A DNA stretch of 64,000 nucleotides from Centroberyx gerrardi (Eukaryota > Chordata > Actinopteri > Beryciformes > Berycidae). The stretch spans positions 9,117,116 to 9,181,115 of the forward strand of contig NC_135997.1 of assembly GCF_048128805.1 (NCBI RefSeq), written 5' to 3'. The notes under the pieces are model-generated. The model saw only the letters and a program-made list of their open reading frames with translations. It was not told the origin of the DNA and did no database searches. A program made the position numbers and the translations under genes. Every line of letters begins with the position of its first letter. Position 1 is the stretch's first letter. This document shows positions 48,001-58,405 of the stretch, piece after piece.

Positions 48001-49339
48001 AGCTTTTCGCAAGAAGCTCTAACATTTCAAGCTGTAGAGCGATGCTGCCTCAATGGTGTTTCAGGTCTGTATTCATGGATGATGGGCTCTAGAGGTGGTT
48101 GATATGGCTCAACCCCTACAGGAGTTGTCGACCCTAGCTGGGACTGACACTGGATGTAGTCGCGAATGCGTTCAGAGTCTACATCTGAGTTCTTCTCTCC
48201 ACGCTCACCTTCTGCTGCTGCCTCCAGCACTTTCGTCTCAGTGATGGCTGCAGCTACCTCACTTTCATGCCTTAGAGCTGCTAGAGTCGCTTCCATACGA
48301 GCCTCTGTAACTTTCAATTGAGCCCTTTCAATCATAACTTCAGATTCCTTCTTGAGGAATTCAGCCCTGGCTCGGGCGGCCTCCAGCTTGGCACGAGCCT
48401 TGGCAGCGGCTATGCTAGCTGATGAGCTTCTTGATCCTCTTGTTGAAATGGAGGTTATGGATCTCGTCTCCAATGCTTTGTTTTGCTCCGTTGAACCTTC
48501 AATCTTAGGTGTTTTCTCTGCCATCATGTATTGTTGATGCCGTCTAGGCGTATGAAGCGTGATGATGAGCGAGGAATGCTTGAGGTGAAGCTTGCTTTCC
48601 TTGAACTGTAGCGCCCGCTGTGAGGTTGCTTTTTTACTATTCCATCCTTGATGTGTGTTCCATCTACGCACAAACTGACAGATAGCTAACAAACAAGATT
48701 CAGAGAAAGTCGAACACGGGAGTAAAGTTAAGGTGTTTTACTGAGTCCTCTTTTCTCTTCTCATTTCTTTGTAAAACTGAAATAAATACAAAGTTACAAT
48801 GCTTTGGTTACAGACTGTTCTCAAAATACAGCACAAATGAATTTTCATTGCTTACAAATTGCCTCCATGCACATGCTACGACAAGAAGCTACATTTAGCT
48901 TAGCTTAGCATTTTTAACCTTAGCAAATGAAATTATCACAAAGTAGTTCGTTTTTAATCCAAACGTATGAATTCCAAATTATTTATATGCACATTTGCAC
49001 AGAAAAGGTAACAAAACTTACAAGCAAAGGCTCTCCAAGGCACAAACGCAAAGGAAAAAAGGAGAGGAGCTTTCTGTCTGACCACATGGAGAACTTCTTG
49101 CACACTACAGTCTTTTCCTGGTTGACTTTTAACCTATGAGTCACATGATCTGAACTGACCACTAAGAAAACAGTTATCACCGTTTTTACAACAAACTGCC
49201 ACAAGTTGGTGCCAAAGAATATAAATGAAGGAATTGAAGGCCACAGAATGTGTGCCACGACATTCTGTCTACCTTGGCATGCAAGTCTATCTTCTAGTTA
49301 CACCCACCTCAGAAGGCCAATCAAGGGGCTCAGGTCTGA

Positions 49340-49381
<42 letters not shown>

Positions 49382-52300
49382 AGTGTGTGTTTTACAGTAA
49401 GAGACACAGTGAAATAGACAGAATATCATACTGAACTATGTGACAATATTCCCATCACCCCATCAGCACAGGATACGAGGGACTCTCCAATGATTATCTT
49501 CCCTCATGGCAGTGAGACCGAGGAAGTGGAGCTAGGTAAGTGTATCCAAAAGTGTTACCTTATATATTCCCACAATGCCTTGACATGCAGCAAAAGCGGC
49601 GTCAGTGTTAATTTAACTCTGAGACTGTAAAATTCAGGTGTTGAAATAAGTCCACACCCATCAGAGAGTTCATTTAACACTTTTGGATGGTTTTGAACAG
49701 CCGCTCCAGAGCCATATCTGCTGTCAGAATGGACGAAACACACTCAAGTCAACACTTGTCAAATCAAAATAACTGTCAGTGGAAAATCAAAACTTAATAA
49801 TGGAAAATTTACTGTGTGGCATGGATTCAGTCCAATCTTGAAAATCAGTCATGATGCCAAATTGTGGTGATAATCAGCCTAATAATTATGTTCACAGCCA
49901 ATATTCCAGTGTGAACAAATGTTTTTCAGTGACAATTGTTTATAAGTGTTGATTGGAGAGTTGCTTGTCCACTCACAGAGGTGATATGGTTCTGGGGTTG
50001 CTGTTCAAAACTAAAAGTGTTAAATTAACTCTGATGGGTGTGTACTTCTATAAACACTGGCATAGTGTTAATTTTTAACACTGACAATTAAAGGCATAAT
50101 TATATGGCATAACTTTAACAGCCCTTATAATGATAAGGTGAATGGTTTCTCTTCTTTGAAACACTTGTTCATGCACCTTCAACACTTGTTGTGCAAGTAT
50201 GAAAGGGCAAATAAGACATGTGATAACTCCTATTTGGCAGATGAGAGGTTACACTTTCATTATCTAGCTTTCTGTATTACCTCTAGGTCAGTCTCACACT
50301 CTGAAATGTGAGGTGACATTTGGTTTCGAGAGAAACTTTTCCCCACTGGTCCAATGGTACGCCAATAACCATGGCAACGAGGATGACATGAATCCGCTAC
50401 AGATGGAGGATCAAAAGTGAGTCATTGGACCGTAGGGAAGGATGTTGTTCAGGCCCAATTAAGGAAATATTGTAATTGATCATCTTTTGTGTAGATATTA
50501 TACTTTAGGCCCCTTATTAAGTCTTTGCTACTGCCACATTTTTCTGTCTTTCATTCCACTATCTGATTTTAGTGTGTGATAAAGCTATTGATGATTTGGG
50601 ATGACTTGCATGATGAAATTCTTTCCCTGACTAAGAAAAAAAAGACGGAGCCTCACAGAGTACGTGGTCACACAGACAGCCGTCATACAAGAAGTGACAT
50701 TAATAGACTTGAACCACACCTATACCTGCATTGCCAGTAACGTTGTGGGGAACAGCAGTGGCACTATCAAGCTCAAGAGGAAAACTGGAGGTACTATTTT
50801 TCTACCCTCAGTTCCATATCTGTGCTTTATTTATACTTTCCCGTGAAAGTACTACTACTTTGTCATAACATTCTCACTTTCTATCTCACCTATCATGAAG
50901 TAACCACCAAAATCCCCTGCTTCAGGGGTTTGTGGTCACACATTTGTTTTTGATTCTCCATGCAGGAAATCCTTAACATGTCTTATGAACCTTGTATACA
51001 ATCATACACAATCTAACACATATATGAACTGTGGTGTGGATCATATGGGGGCAACTGCTGTTGGTGGTTAACAGTTCATGAACTCATAGAAAAAGTTAAA
51101 CATTTTCAACTTAACTACCGTCTTCTTACTGTGAAGAAAACTCAGGACGAGAGAGTGGCAGTTTGACAGGATTATTCAATCTGCAGGTTGGGAGCCAAAG
51201 AACTCCAAATAATCTGGATGAGTTTTATAGTGTTGAATATTCATGATTATGTTAATACAGATAGAATATAATAAAACTATAGGTCAAATTGTATAAAGGT
51301 CATATGAACAAGACTGAACAACCAATGATAATTATAGTTCTAGCACTTTAAGGAAATGCGTAATAAGAAGTCACCACCTTCTTCGAGAAGACAACACGTT
51401 ATTATTTTGTCAAGGCCACTTGGTCAATGTTATCTATGAGATTTGGGCATTTGCACATTCCAGGCTCACAGTTCTGTGAGAAACACACAATATGTTACTT
51501 TAGAGTTAAATCTTGTAATGGTGAAGCAGATTCAGTATTCTGGAGTTTTAGGCACTTCAGGTGTAAATATGGGTCAAACTTACATATTAAGTGAGTATAT
51601 AGGAATGTTGCTTAGTATAGGTACTATTCCATTTCTTCCTCAACAATACCTCCAGTATCAAAAAAATATGGCCACTGGCTGTTACCGACAATCTCAAAAT
51701 TTTCCTAAATATGTTATTGTTCAGGTGTTTTTTGTTCCAGTCAACCTTTAAACACATAATACAGTATCTAATGGGTGTATGCTGGACTATCTTTCAGTCA
51801 AGTGGCCTGCACTGGTTGGGTATCCCATTGCATCTTTGCTGCTGTTAGTTGGGCTGGGAATCATCGTGCGTGTCAAATGGCTGGAACTGTCTCTGATCTA
51901 CAGATCCCACTGCCAACAAGCTAACAATGGAGAGGGTGAGAATTTCACAGACACACATTCGTGCTCATACATACACACACACACACACAGGCCTACAGAC
52001 ACACACACATATAAAGACACATACACAAAGGCACGCGTACACACATACACAGGAACTCAATCAGCACAATAACAAATAATAAGGTTACTATTGGAATTGG
52101 TACTAGTGTGCACTGAAATTTTATTTCATCAATTCATTATCAATTCCTTATTGATAAGACTTAATTGTTCTTTATATTCACAAGGGACTTGACTTGATAG
52201 TGCACTTTTTCTGACTCCTAATTTATGAGTTGAGTTTAGATGTCTTGGGTCAGAAAGTTGATGCTCTATCTGTCTCTGATTATCTTGTCTGATAATCAGA

Positions 52301-55300
52301 ATATCAAGAACAGTTCTCATGCAGCTCATCTCCGGCATCATGACCGCTACACCTACATGCCTGTCTTTACAGGATGTGGTTTAGATTCTAGATAAAGCTC
52401 TACCACAATAGGAAAGTTTTTCTCTTAAAGAAATTTCCGTATACTAAGGGAATCGACTATCATTTTTGCAATAGCTTTTTTATTTTATTTTTAATCCTAC
52501 TTGAAAAGGAAAAAAAATCACCAACTCTTGGAGGCCGATGGATGCTCTCCAAAAAAACTTAATTTGACGCAATTTATTGCATCAAATATTGGAAGTACAC
52601 AATAATACTATACTTGATGTAGTACTTAATGAAAATCAAATTGACATTATGTTGTTACACCCTGGCCAGCACATTACCTATGAGGAAGATATTCATTAAG
52701 TATTATTGTGTGCTTATAATACTTTTCCATTGGTTAATACACTGGAATAAGATCAGTGCAAAGTGTCACTAAAGTCACATATAGAAAAGTATGTATAGCT
52801 AAAAAGAGAACTCAAATTTCTAATGCTGTGATGTCCAATTTTTCTCTCTCCCATCCATCGTTACTGAACAGATGAGAAGGAGTTTGATGTATTTTTGTCG
52901 TGTGTGTGGAGCCTCTCAGGACAGAGGGCGGCAGGTCTGGCCCTGCTTTCACCATCTGGCCCGGAAACTCATGCGGAAGGTAGACCTACCCGTTGAAAAT
53001 ATTTTTTCTCCACCCAGGTTTCAGTTACGTGGTAAAATAAGATAACAACAACTAGAAAAGGCTAAATTTTCTAAAGAAAATTTAAGTGTGCTTGCCGCCC
53101 TTGCGATGCCCCTGCCCTTAGACTTGGCGTTCACTAGCTTTGCTAAGCGGTGCAGCATTGCAATTGTTAGCATTTTGACAGACTAGACTCAGTAAACAGA
53201 GCCAGTTGCGTTCAAAGGCACTGGGAAACTTTTATCATCACTGCACAGCAACATGTTTGGTATCGAACGAAACTACAGATTCCCAGCTTTCCAAGGATCC
53301 TAAACGCATCACAAAGTCGGCGCCGAGGCTGACAGAAAGCCCATGTGGGGAACTCATGGTCTCTGTCGCCATCTGCTGGCTGTGTCGAAGCACTGACATG
53401 AATGAGCTCAACCATTTCATTTCATGTCATTTTATACAGTAAGGTCAAGTTATAAAAAATGCTGTCATCACATTGAAATGGTTACTATGAGGCCATATTT
53501 AATCACACATGAATGCAATTGGGCTCTTTGGATTCACAAGAGTCTCAGCTTTGTAGCCATGCCCAATTTCTACAATTCCATGACTGTTTAGGTACCACAG
53601 TGTGCAGAAATAGGGAAAGAAAAAAAGGCGAGAATAACATCTTTTCACTGCATGCAGAACACTGTGTCTTTAGTACCCTGGAGCTCATATACCCTATGTA
53701 GCTGACATATGTCAGATATGGCTGTAAAGCTAAGACTCTTGCGGTTCTAATGAGCCATTCAGATATCTTGATGTGAGAGGTCAAGGGACCCGTTTGAAAA
53801 TAGTCATGCCCATTTACCTTTGTCAAAAACTTCGCAGACTTTGGAGCTATGTTACATAACATGGCTGGTACCTACGTATTCGTCTGGATGTCTAGTTTCC
53901 GCTAATAAAAAAAGCTCCGCTCTAGCTTAAACACTAAGCTCGTGAGAAGCTCCGTTAAGCGTCGGCCGACGCGCAGAAACCACGATACTCTGTGTGTGTA
54001 CCTTAGCTTCAGTTAGATTCAGCTACTGTGTGTGAGAAACCAGACATACCTCCCAATCTCCGCAGCGCGGTCCGTCTGTCCCAAATGCATCAAGCCAGCC
54101 ATTAAAAACTCTGCACTAGACTTTTAATATACAGAATAAAAGTCCAAATACATCCATACTGATCTGATTCTACCTTAGCTTCAGCTACTGTGTGGGAGCC
54201 TCCCGATCTCCGCGGAGAAACAAGGACAAAACCAAACTTAAATTTCTGGCTCTGTGATCCTGTGATTGAGTCCACACGGTTCTCAGGTTCTCATCCTTTT
54301 ACAATGGGTGTGTATTGCGTCTAAAAATGCCATTTAATCATTCATATCTCAAAGAGCTTATGATGGATCTCTTAAAAAAGTAATAGCACACGATTCCTCA
54401 ATGAGCTCGTGAGAAGCTCCGTTAAGCGTCGGCCGACGCGTAGAAACCACCATACTCTGTGTGTGTACCTTAGCTTCAGTTAGCTTCAGCTACTGTGTGC
54501 TAACGTACCTCCCGATCTCCGCGGCGCGGTCCGTCTGTCCCAAATGCATCAAGCCAGCCGGTAAGCGATCCCTCTGTCCCAAATGCATCAAGCCAGCCGG
54601 TAAAAAAACTCCGCAGTAGACTTTTAATATACAGAATAAAAGTCCAAATACATCCATACTGATCTGATTCTACCTTAGCTTCAGTTAGCTTCAGCTACTC
54701 TGTGGGAGCCTCCCAATCTCAACGGAGAAACAAGATGGCGGACAAAACGAAACTTAAATTTCTGGCTCTGTGATCATGTGATTGAGTCCACATGGTTCTC
54801 ATTATTTTACAATGGGTGTGTATTGCGTCTGAAATGGCAAAATTGGCATTTAATCATTAATATCTCAAAGAGCTTATGAGGGATCTCTTAGAAAAGTAAT
54901 AGCACACGATTCCTCAATGAGCCACACGTTTTGATGTCTCATGTGTATGTACTGTAAAAACTGTAGGAGTAGCGTGCCAAACTTTTTGGCGGAAAAATAA
55001 TAAGAAGAAGTATGTGAGATAATAAGAGTGTGCTCTGCCTACGGCAAGCACACTAATAAAAAGAATAATAAGTATGCAAGATAGTAAGAGTGTGCTCTGC
55101 CTACGGCAAGCACACTAATAACAAAGAACCTAATCATCTTCTTGGCAGCATCTCCATCCAGCATGGACCAGCTGAACACTGAGGAGGGAGACGCCACCCA
55201 GAGGCCGCTGGAGGTGCTGCTGCCCCGGGTGCTAGAGGACCAGTGGGGCTACCGCCTCTGTCTGCTGGACAGGGACCTGCTACCTGGAGGAGGTCAGAGC

Positions 55301-55337
55301 AGGAGAGGGAGAGGGAGAGCGAGAGAGACACAGAGAA

Positions 55338-55384
<47 letters not shown>

Positions 55385-56409
55385 AGCTGCAACAAATATC
55401 AAGACATCAGAAAATTTGATAAAATATTAAAATATCAAATACATTTATATATTTTTCAAGTACTGTCCAGACAATCCTAGGTGGGATTATGTTGCAGCCT
55501 GCCATAAAAGGAGGGGCAATGAGCGACTCTTGACTTGTGTCCAGATATGTTCGTTTGTTTGTCTGGCTGTTCTTTTCCCACATCTGTCTCTTCTAATATT
55601 GTATGTCTGTTGCTTGTTTCCCATTTCGGTTGTTCTTTATTATTCTTAGGCTATTATTACTACTGCATTTGTTTTGTTTTGTTTCATCATTACGCAATTT
55701 GATGCTTTGGCAATATGAGAATACTTGTCATGCCAATAAAGCAAATTAGAATTTTAGTTTGAATTTGTGTTACAGCGTACACAGAAGATGTGGTACATGC
55801 ATTGCAAAGAAGCCGAATGCTGATCTGTCTCCTGTCTGCTGACTACCTCTCCAACAGCAATGCTGTGTTTGTGCTGGAATCAGGAATCCAGGTGGAGTAG
55901 GCCTGTACATCTCATCACCTGTGCAACCTTTTTTTATTATTGGAAAGTCATTTCCCAATGAAGACTGAACAATAGTGTCAAACCAGAGGGTGCACTACTA
56001 CGTTGCAAAGCCTGATTTCTAGTACTAAACTAACAGCCTATCATAGCACTTATTTCTTTGGCAAAATAATCAGTGTTATAGCAGAATAACCTCTCCTAAA
56101 TGCTAGTGTCTGGTTTGTATGAATATTCACCACAACAGCCTCAAAACATACTTCCATCCATGTCTTTAGGCTTTGCTACAAGGCTCCCAGCTCAAACTCC
56201 TGCTGATATGGACCAGAGGAACCGCAGCCTCCTTGGGCCAGCTGGACCCGCCTCTGCCCCCGCTGGTCTGGAGGGCCTTGAAGGTGCTGCCTTCTCTGGA
56301 CTGGGCTTCAGGGAGACCAGCAAGAGCCAACAGCAACTTCTGGAGCTCACTGAGGAAAGCTATGCCAGTGCAAAGTAAAGCAGGTTGCGCACATGCAGAA
56401 TCAGAGTGA
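42843..56409 (+). CDS. il18rap: Interleukin-18 receptor accessory protein (IL-18R beta), 12 coding exons
   Basis: Accessory chain that joins IL-18 and IL18R1 to recruit MyD88. Coding exons: 42843-42966, 43562-43790, 44554-44722, 44833-45004, 49467-49535, 50287-50416, 50645-50790, 51798-51935, 52872-52979, 55149-55292, 55776-55891, 56170-56409. All phases close: 595 codons including stop (594 aa; human 599). Exon 1 encodes the signal peptide; Met14 (42882) is an equally plausible start. Exons 2-7 encode the Ig-like ectodomain (YKCLTG, VYFCD, YTCIAS). Exon 8 encodes the transmembrane helix (about 351-372). The TIR domain begins DEKEFDVFLS (393), with box 2 RDLLPG (470-475), LICLLSADYLSN and box 3 FWSSLRKAMP (from 572). 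Intron 4 carries an antisense BEL/Pao copy. The exon 7 acceptor is purine-rich. The TIR has an extra roughly 30-residue insert. The intact frame argues for a functional gene. Confidence 0.9.
43315..43475. repeat. AT-rich tandem repeat in il18rap intron 1
   Basis: Nested units of 'aaatgttaaatctaaatatt' and 'aaatgttaaacctaaatg' alternate, giving two to three units of about 60 bp. Confidence 0.85.
44476..44504. repeat. (GT)n microsatellite, il18rap intron 2
   Basis: GT run ending about 50 bp before the exon 3 acceptor. Another GT run (45017-45043) begins 13 bp after the exon 4 donor. Confidence 0.95.
45276..46514 (-). pseudogene. BEL/Pao protease-reverse transcriptase fragment
   Basis: Two minus-strand frames (46514-46128 and 46237 to about 45276) overlap but are offset, which indicates a frameshift near 46130-46230. 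The upper frame carries the LLLLCRDILQVHKV and LNLGWVVVGDVCLG segments that follow the protease. The lower frame has RT motifs such as IRVVFDSSAQ and the catalytic FYVDD-type box. Several residues normally found after the LNDVLLSG segment are missing. The domain ends within the RT. Confidence 0.8.
46524..48692 (-). pseudogene. BEL/Pao Gag-protease region split by an in-frame stop
   Basis: Two open frames in the same register (48692-48027 and 47957-46524) are separated by a single TGA at 48029-48027. The upstream part is Ala/Glu/Lys-rich and predicted coiled coil (ARAKLEAARARAEFLKK). The downstream part has a conserved Gag core, a Cys-rich zinc-knuckle pair (CFRCCATTTHLARNC, CKECDSDAHIAALH) and an aspartic-protease-like active site reading LDDQSNRS. 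It ends at a further stop near 46524. Confidence 0.8.
48607..49262 (-). repeat. Single LTR of the BEL/Pao copy
   Basis: It is bounded by TG...CA termini in either reading direction (tgtagcg at 48607, cgaca at 49262). It lies directly upstream of the gag region. The far LTR is missing, so the target duplication cannot be tested. Exact ends are inferred. Confidence 0.55.
49342..49378. repeat. (GT)n microsatellite, il18rap intron 4
   Basis: GT run about 90 bp upstream of the exon 5 acceptor. Confidence 0.95.
49601..50085. mobile_element. Foldback MITE in il18rap intron 5
   Basis: The left arm 'gtcagtgttaatttaactct' and 'cacacccatcagag' and the right arm (reverse complement 'gtcagtgttaaaaattaaca' and 'cacacccatcagagttaatt') pair over about 130 bp. 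'ttttgaacagc' and 'ccagaNccatatc' also pair. No protein is encoded. Confidence 0.7.
53085..55116. mobile_element. 2-kb non-coding element in il18rap intron 9 with AGTGTGCTTGCCG ends
   Basis: The left end 'agtgtgcttgccg' (53085) is the reverse complement of the right end 'cggcaagcacact' (55104-55116). The right end occurs twice, 62 bp apart, each time as the hairpin-like 'agtgtgctctgcctacggca' block. The interior includes a tandem duplication (separate entry). There is no transposase; classification is unclear. Confidence 0.6.
53938..54925. repeat. Two-copy tandem duplication, period about 466 bp
   Basis: Unit 1 (53938-54403) and unit 2 (54404 to about 54925) both begin 'gctcgtgagaagctccgtta' and continue 'agcgtcggccgacgcg'. 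Both include 'atacagaataaaagtccaaa', 'tctggctctgtgatc' and 'gtaatagcacacgattcctc'. Unit 2 contains a further short internal duplication of 'tgtcccaaatgcatcaagcc'. Confidence 0.9.
55340..55381. repeat. (GA)n microsatellite, il18rap intron 10
   Basis: A GA run within 50 bp of the exon 10 donor. Confidence 0.9.
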
Positions 56410-56999
56410 TTAGAGTTAATCACCATATTTCTTTCTGATTCGGTGCACGGCACAGCATAATGTATCCATAGATAATTATAAGGCAGAAATGTAACTTATG
56501 TTCACTGCACTCTTGACTCAAATTGATGTGGATGGCCAAGTATAACCGTCTAAAAATTTTTCAAGGGGGTTTCCACACAGAAGAATGCAGTCATAATGTG
56601 TTATTTCCAAATATATCGGAAAAAAACGTTATTTCATTATTCATGCTATTGTCAGTGTGTGGTAGCAGTGGGTAGTCTGACCTTTAATTTCCACCTGTTC
56701 ACAAAATAACCAGTTTGAGTCGATCACTGCAAAATAATCACCTACCAACCCCAAGATTCTAAAAACAAGACACAAGGAGCATGCCTTCAAAAGAAAAATT
56801 GTAATTGTACATTGAAAAGTCTTAAATGTAAAAAATGCAAAAGAACTACATCACTCAGAAAAAAGTAAATCTATACTGTACATTTTTCTATATCAGCGAC
56901 TGACTTTTTGTTGAAAGATGGACAGTGTTTACTACAATTAAAATGAAAACATTAGGTCTTATAGGCTGTTCTTACATCAGTTTCAATTCAAGAAACTGC

Positions 57000-57014
57000 A
57001 ATAAAAGCAATAAA
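57000..57014 (+). terminator. Tandem AATAAA signals, candidate il18rap polyadenylation site
   Basis: Two AATAAA hexamers (57000-57005 and 57009-57014) lie about 600 bp after the il18rap stop codon. Confidence 0.5.
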
Positions 57015-57176
57015 TGCTTTACACAATACGCATCATCCTAAATCTTACTTCACTGTATATCAAATATGTATTCAACACAGGTCTGTTTGATGAAGCAAGC
57101 TGTTGCAGTGGATATTATTATTATTCATCGGGCATTCTACACAATAGGTACACAATTCACAGAGGAATTCAATGTC

Positions 57177-57182
57177 TTTATT
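57177..57182 (-). terminator. Candidate pcnp polyadenylation signal
   Basis: Minus-strand AATAAA about 1.2 kb downstream of the pcnp stop. It implies a long 3'UTR over 57.2-58.4 kb, where I see no other gene. It lies only about 165 bp from the il18rap signals on the other strand. Confidence 0.45.
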
Positions 57183-58405
57183 TCCAATCAAAGGGTTTTT
57201 CAAAAGGAGTTTGAGGCACAGGAGAAGTCAGTGAGGTACCACAATTTTCAAATTATCTGAGCAAACAGTGGATCGGGTCAATGTTGCTGAGGGGCTTTCT
57301 GATGTGACAGGGGCAGTGATCAAAAGCATAAAGTTATGTAAACGTGCCCATTCATTACTAACCTAGGTACATAAACTCTAGGCAGTAAAACGCATGAAAT
57401 ATGACTGAGATACCAGAATCCTGGTAGTCAAATCACAGCTGTACTGTGCTGTTCTCCACAGGAGAGTTATTGACCGTTGATACTAAAACAGTATCAGTCC
57501 TTTCATTTTGAAGATCAACAGCACAACCACATTTCTAACTTTGCCAGATTCACGGGAACAGGGAGGAATTACATGTTGGGTAAGCAATACCAGAAACATT
57601 GACAGAAAAGGTTCATACAAATGAGAAAAAACAGCCTATGCAGTGGCACAGTTGGTGAAAAACCAATTGGGGTTGGACATTAATGTTGAAAGAAAAGATA
57701 AAACAAACTTCATCCTTCTGTGTCTAGGCTGTCTAGCACATAGTTTGCCACACACGCACATTAACATACACGCTGACACGCACTCCAAGCTTTGAATTTA
57801 AAAATAAAACATTATCACAGTTCATTCTATGTACATTTTTACACCAATAGCCGACAAGCAAAACAAAGAGCTTGCTCAGTACACTTAACCAGCTTCGACT
57901 AGAAACAAGCATGTATCACAACAAAGGGGTGTGGGGGCTTCGAGATGCAAGATTGTCAAATTAGCCAGCAAACAAGTCAAGATTTATTTTGGTAGAATCT
58001 TGACATTGTTTGTAGACTAACAGAAAATAACTCAGTTTATACAGTGCCATTGCAAATTTTAGACAGTTTAAACAATTTTCTGGCTAATTTGTTTGTACCA
58101 TCTCTGCTAGAGAGATGCCCACCCTGCACCCCCTGCCCAGAGCCACGGCTCTCTGGCACATCTCCTATCACTTAGTGTCAGCTGGTAGTGATTACAATCG
58201 TAAAACAAGAGTCCAGTCACTGAAAATCACAGAAGGCTTAAATAGTTCCTGTCCAAAACACTAACCAGTTTCTGGAAGAACGTACTCAAAGCTTGTCGAA
58301 ACATGGGCTACAGTTAGGAATCATTTGAGCCTCCGTGGATCTCTCTGACATGGTTTAACCAATAGAAAACCATCCCATAGTGACAAAAACTCTGGTAGTC
58401 GTTTA

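Larger units (their letters stand above)
45276..49262 (-). mobile_element. Degenerate BEL/Pao LTR retrotransposon, antisense in il18rap intron 4
   Basis: Read on the minus strand, the order is one LTR (49262-48607), gag, zinc knuckle, protease and part of the reverse transcriptase. The sequence similarity stops near 45276, and no RNase H, integrase or second LTR is present. The copy is therefore 3'-truncated as well as mutated. It is confined to the intron 4 interval (45005-49466) and opposes the host gene's direction. It appears non-functional. Confidence 0.85.
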
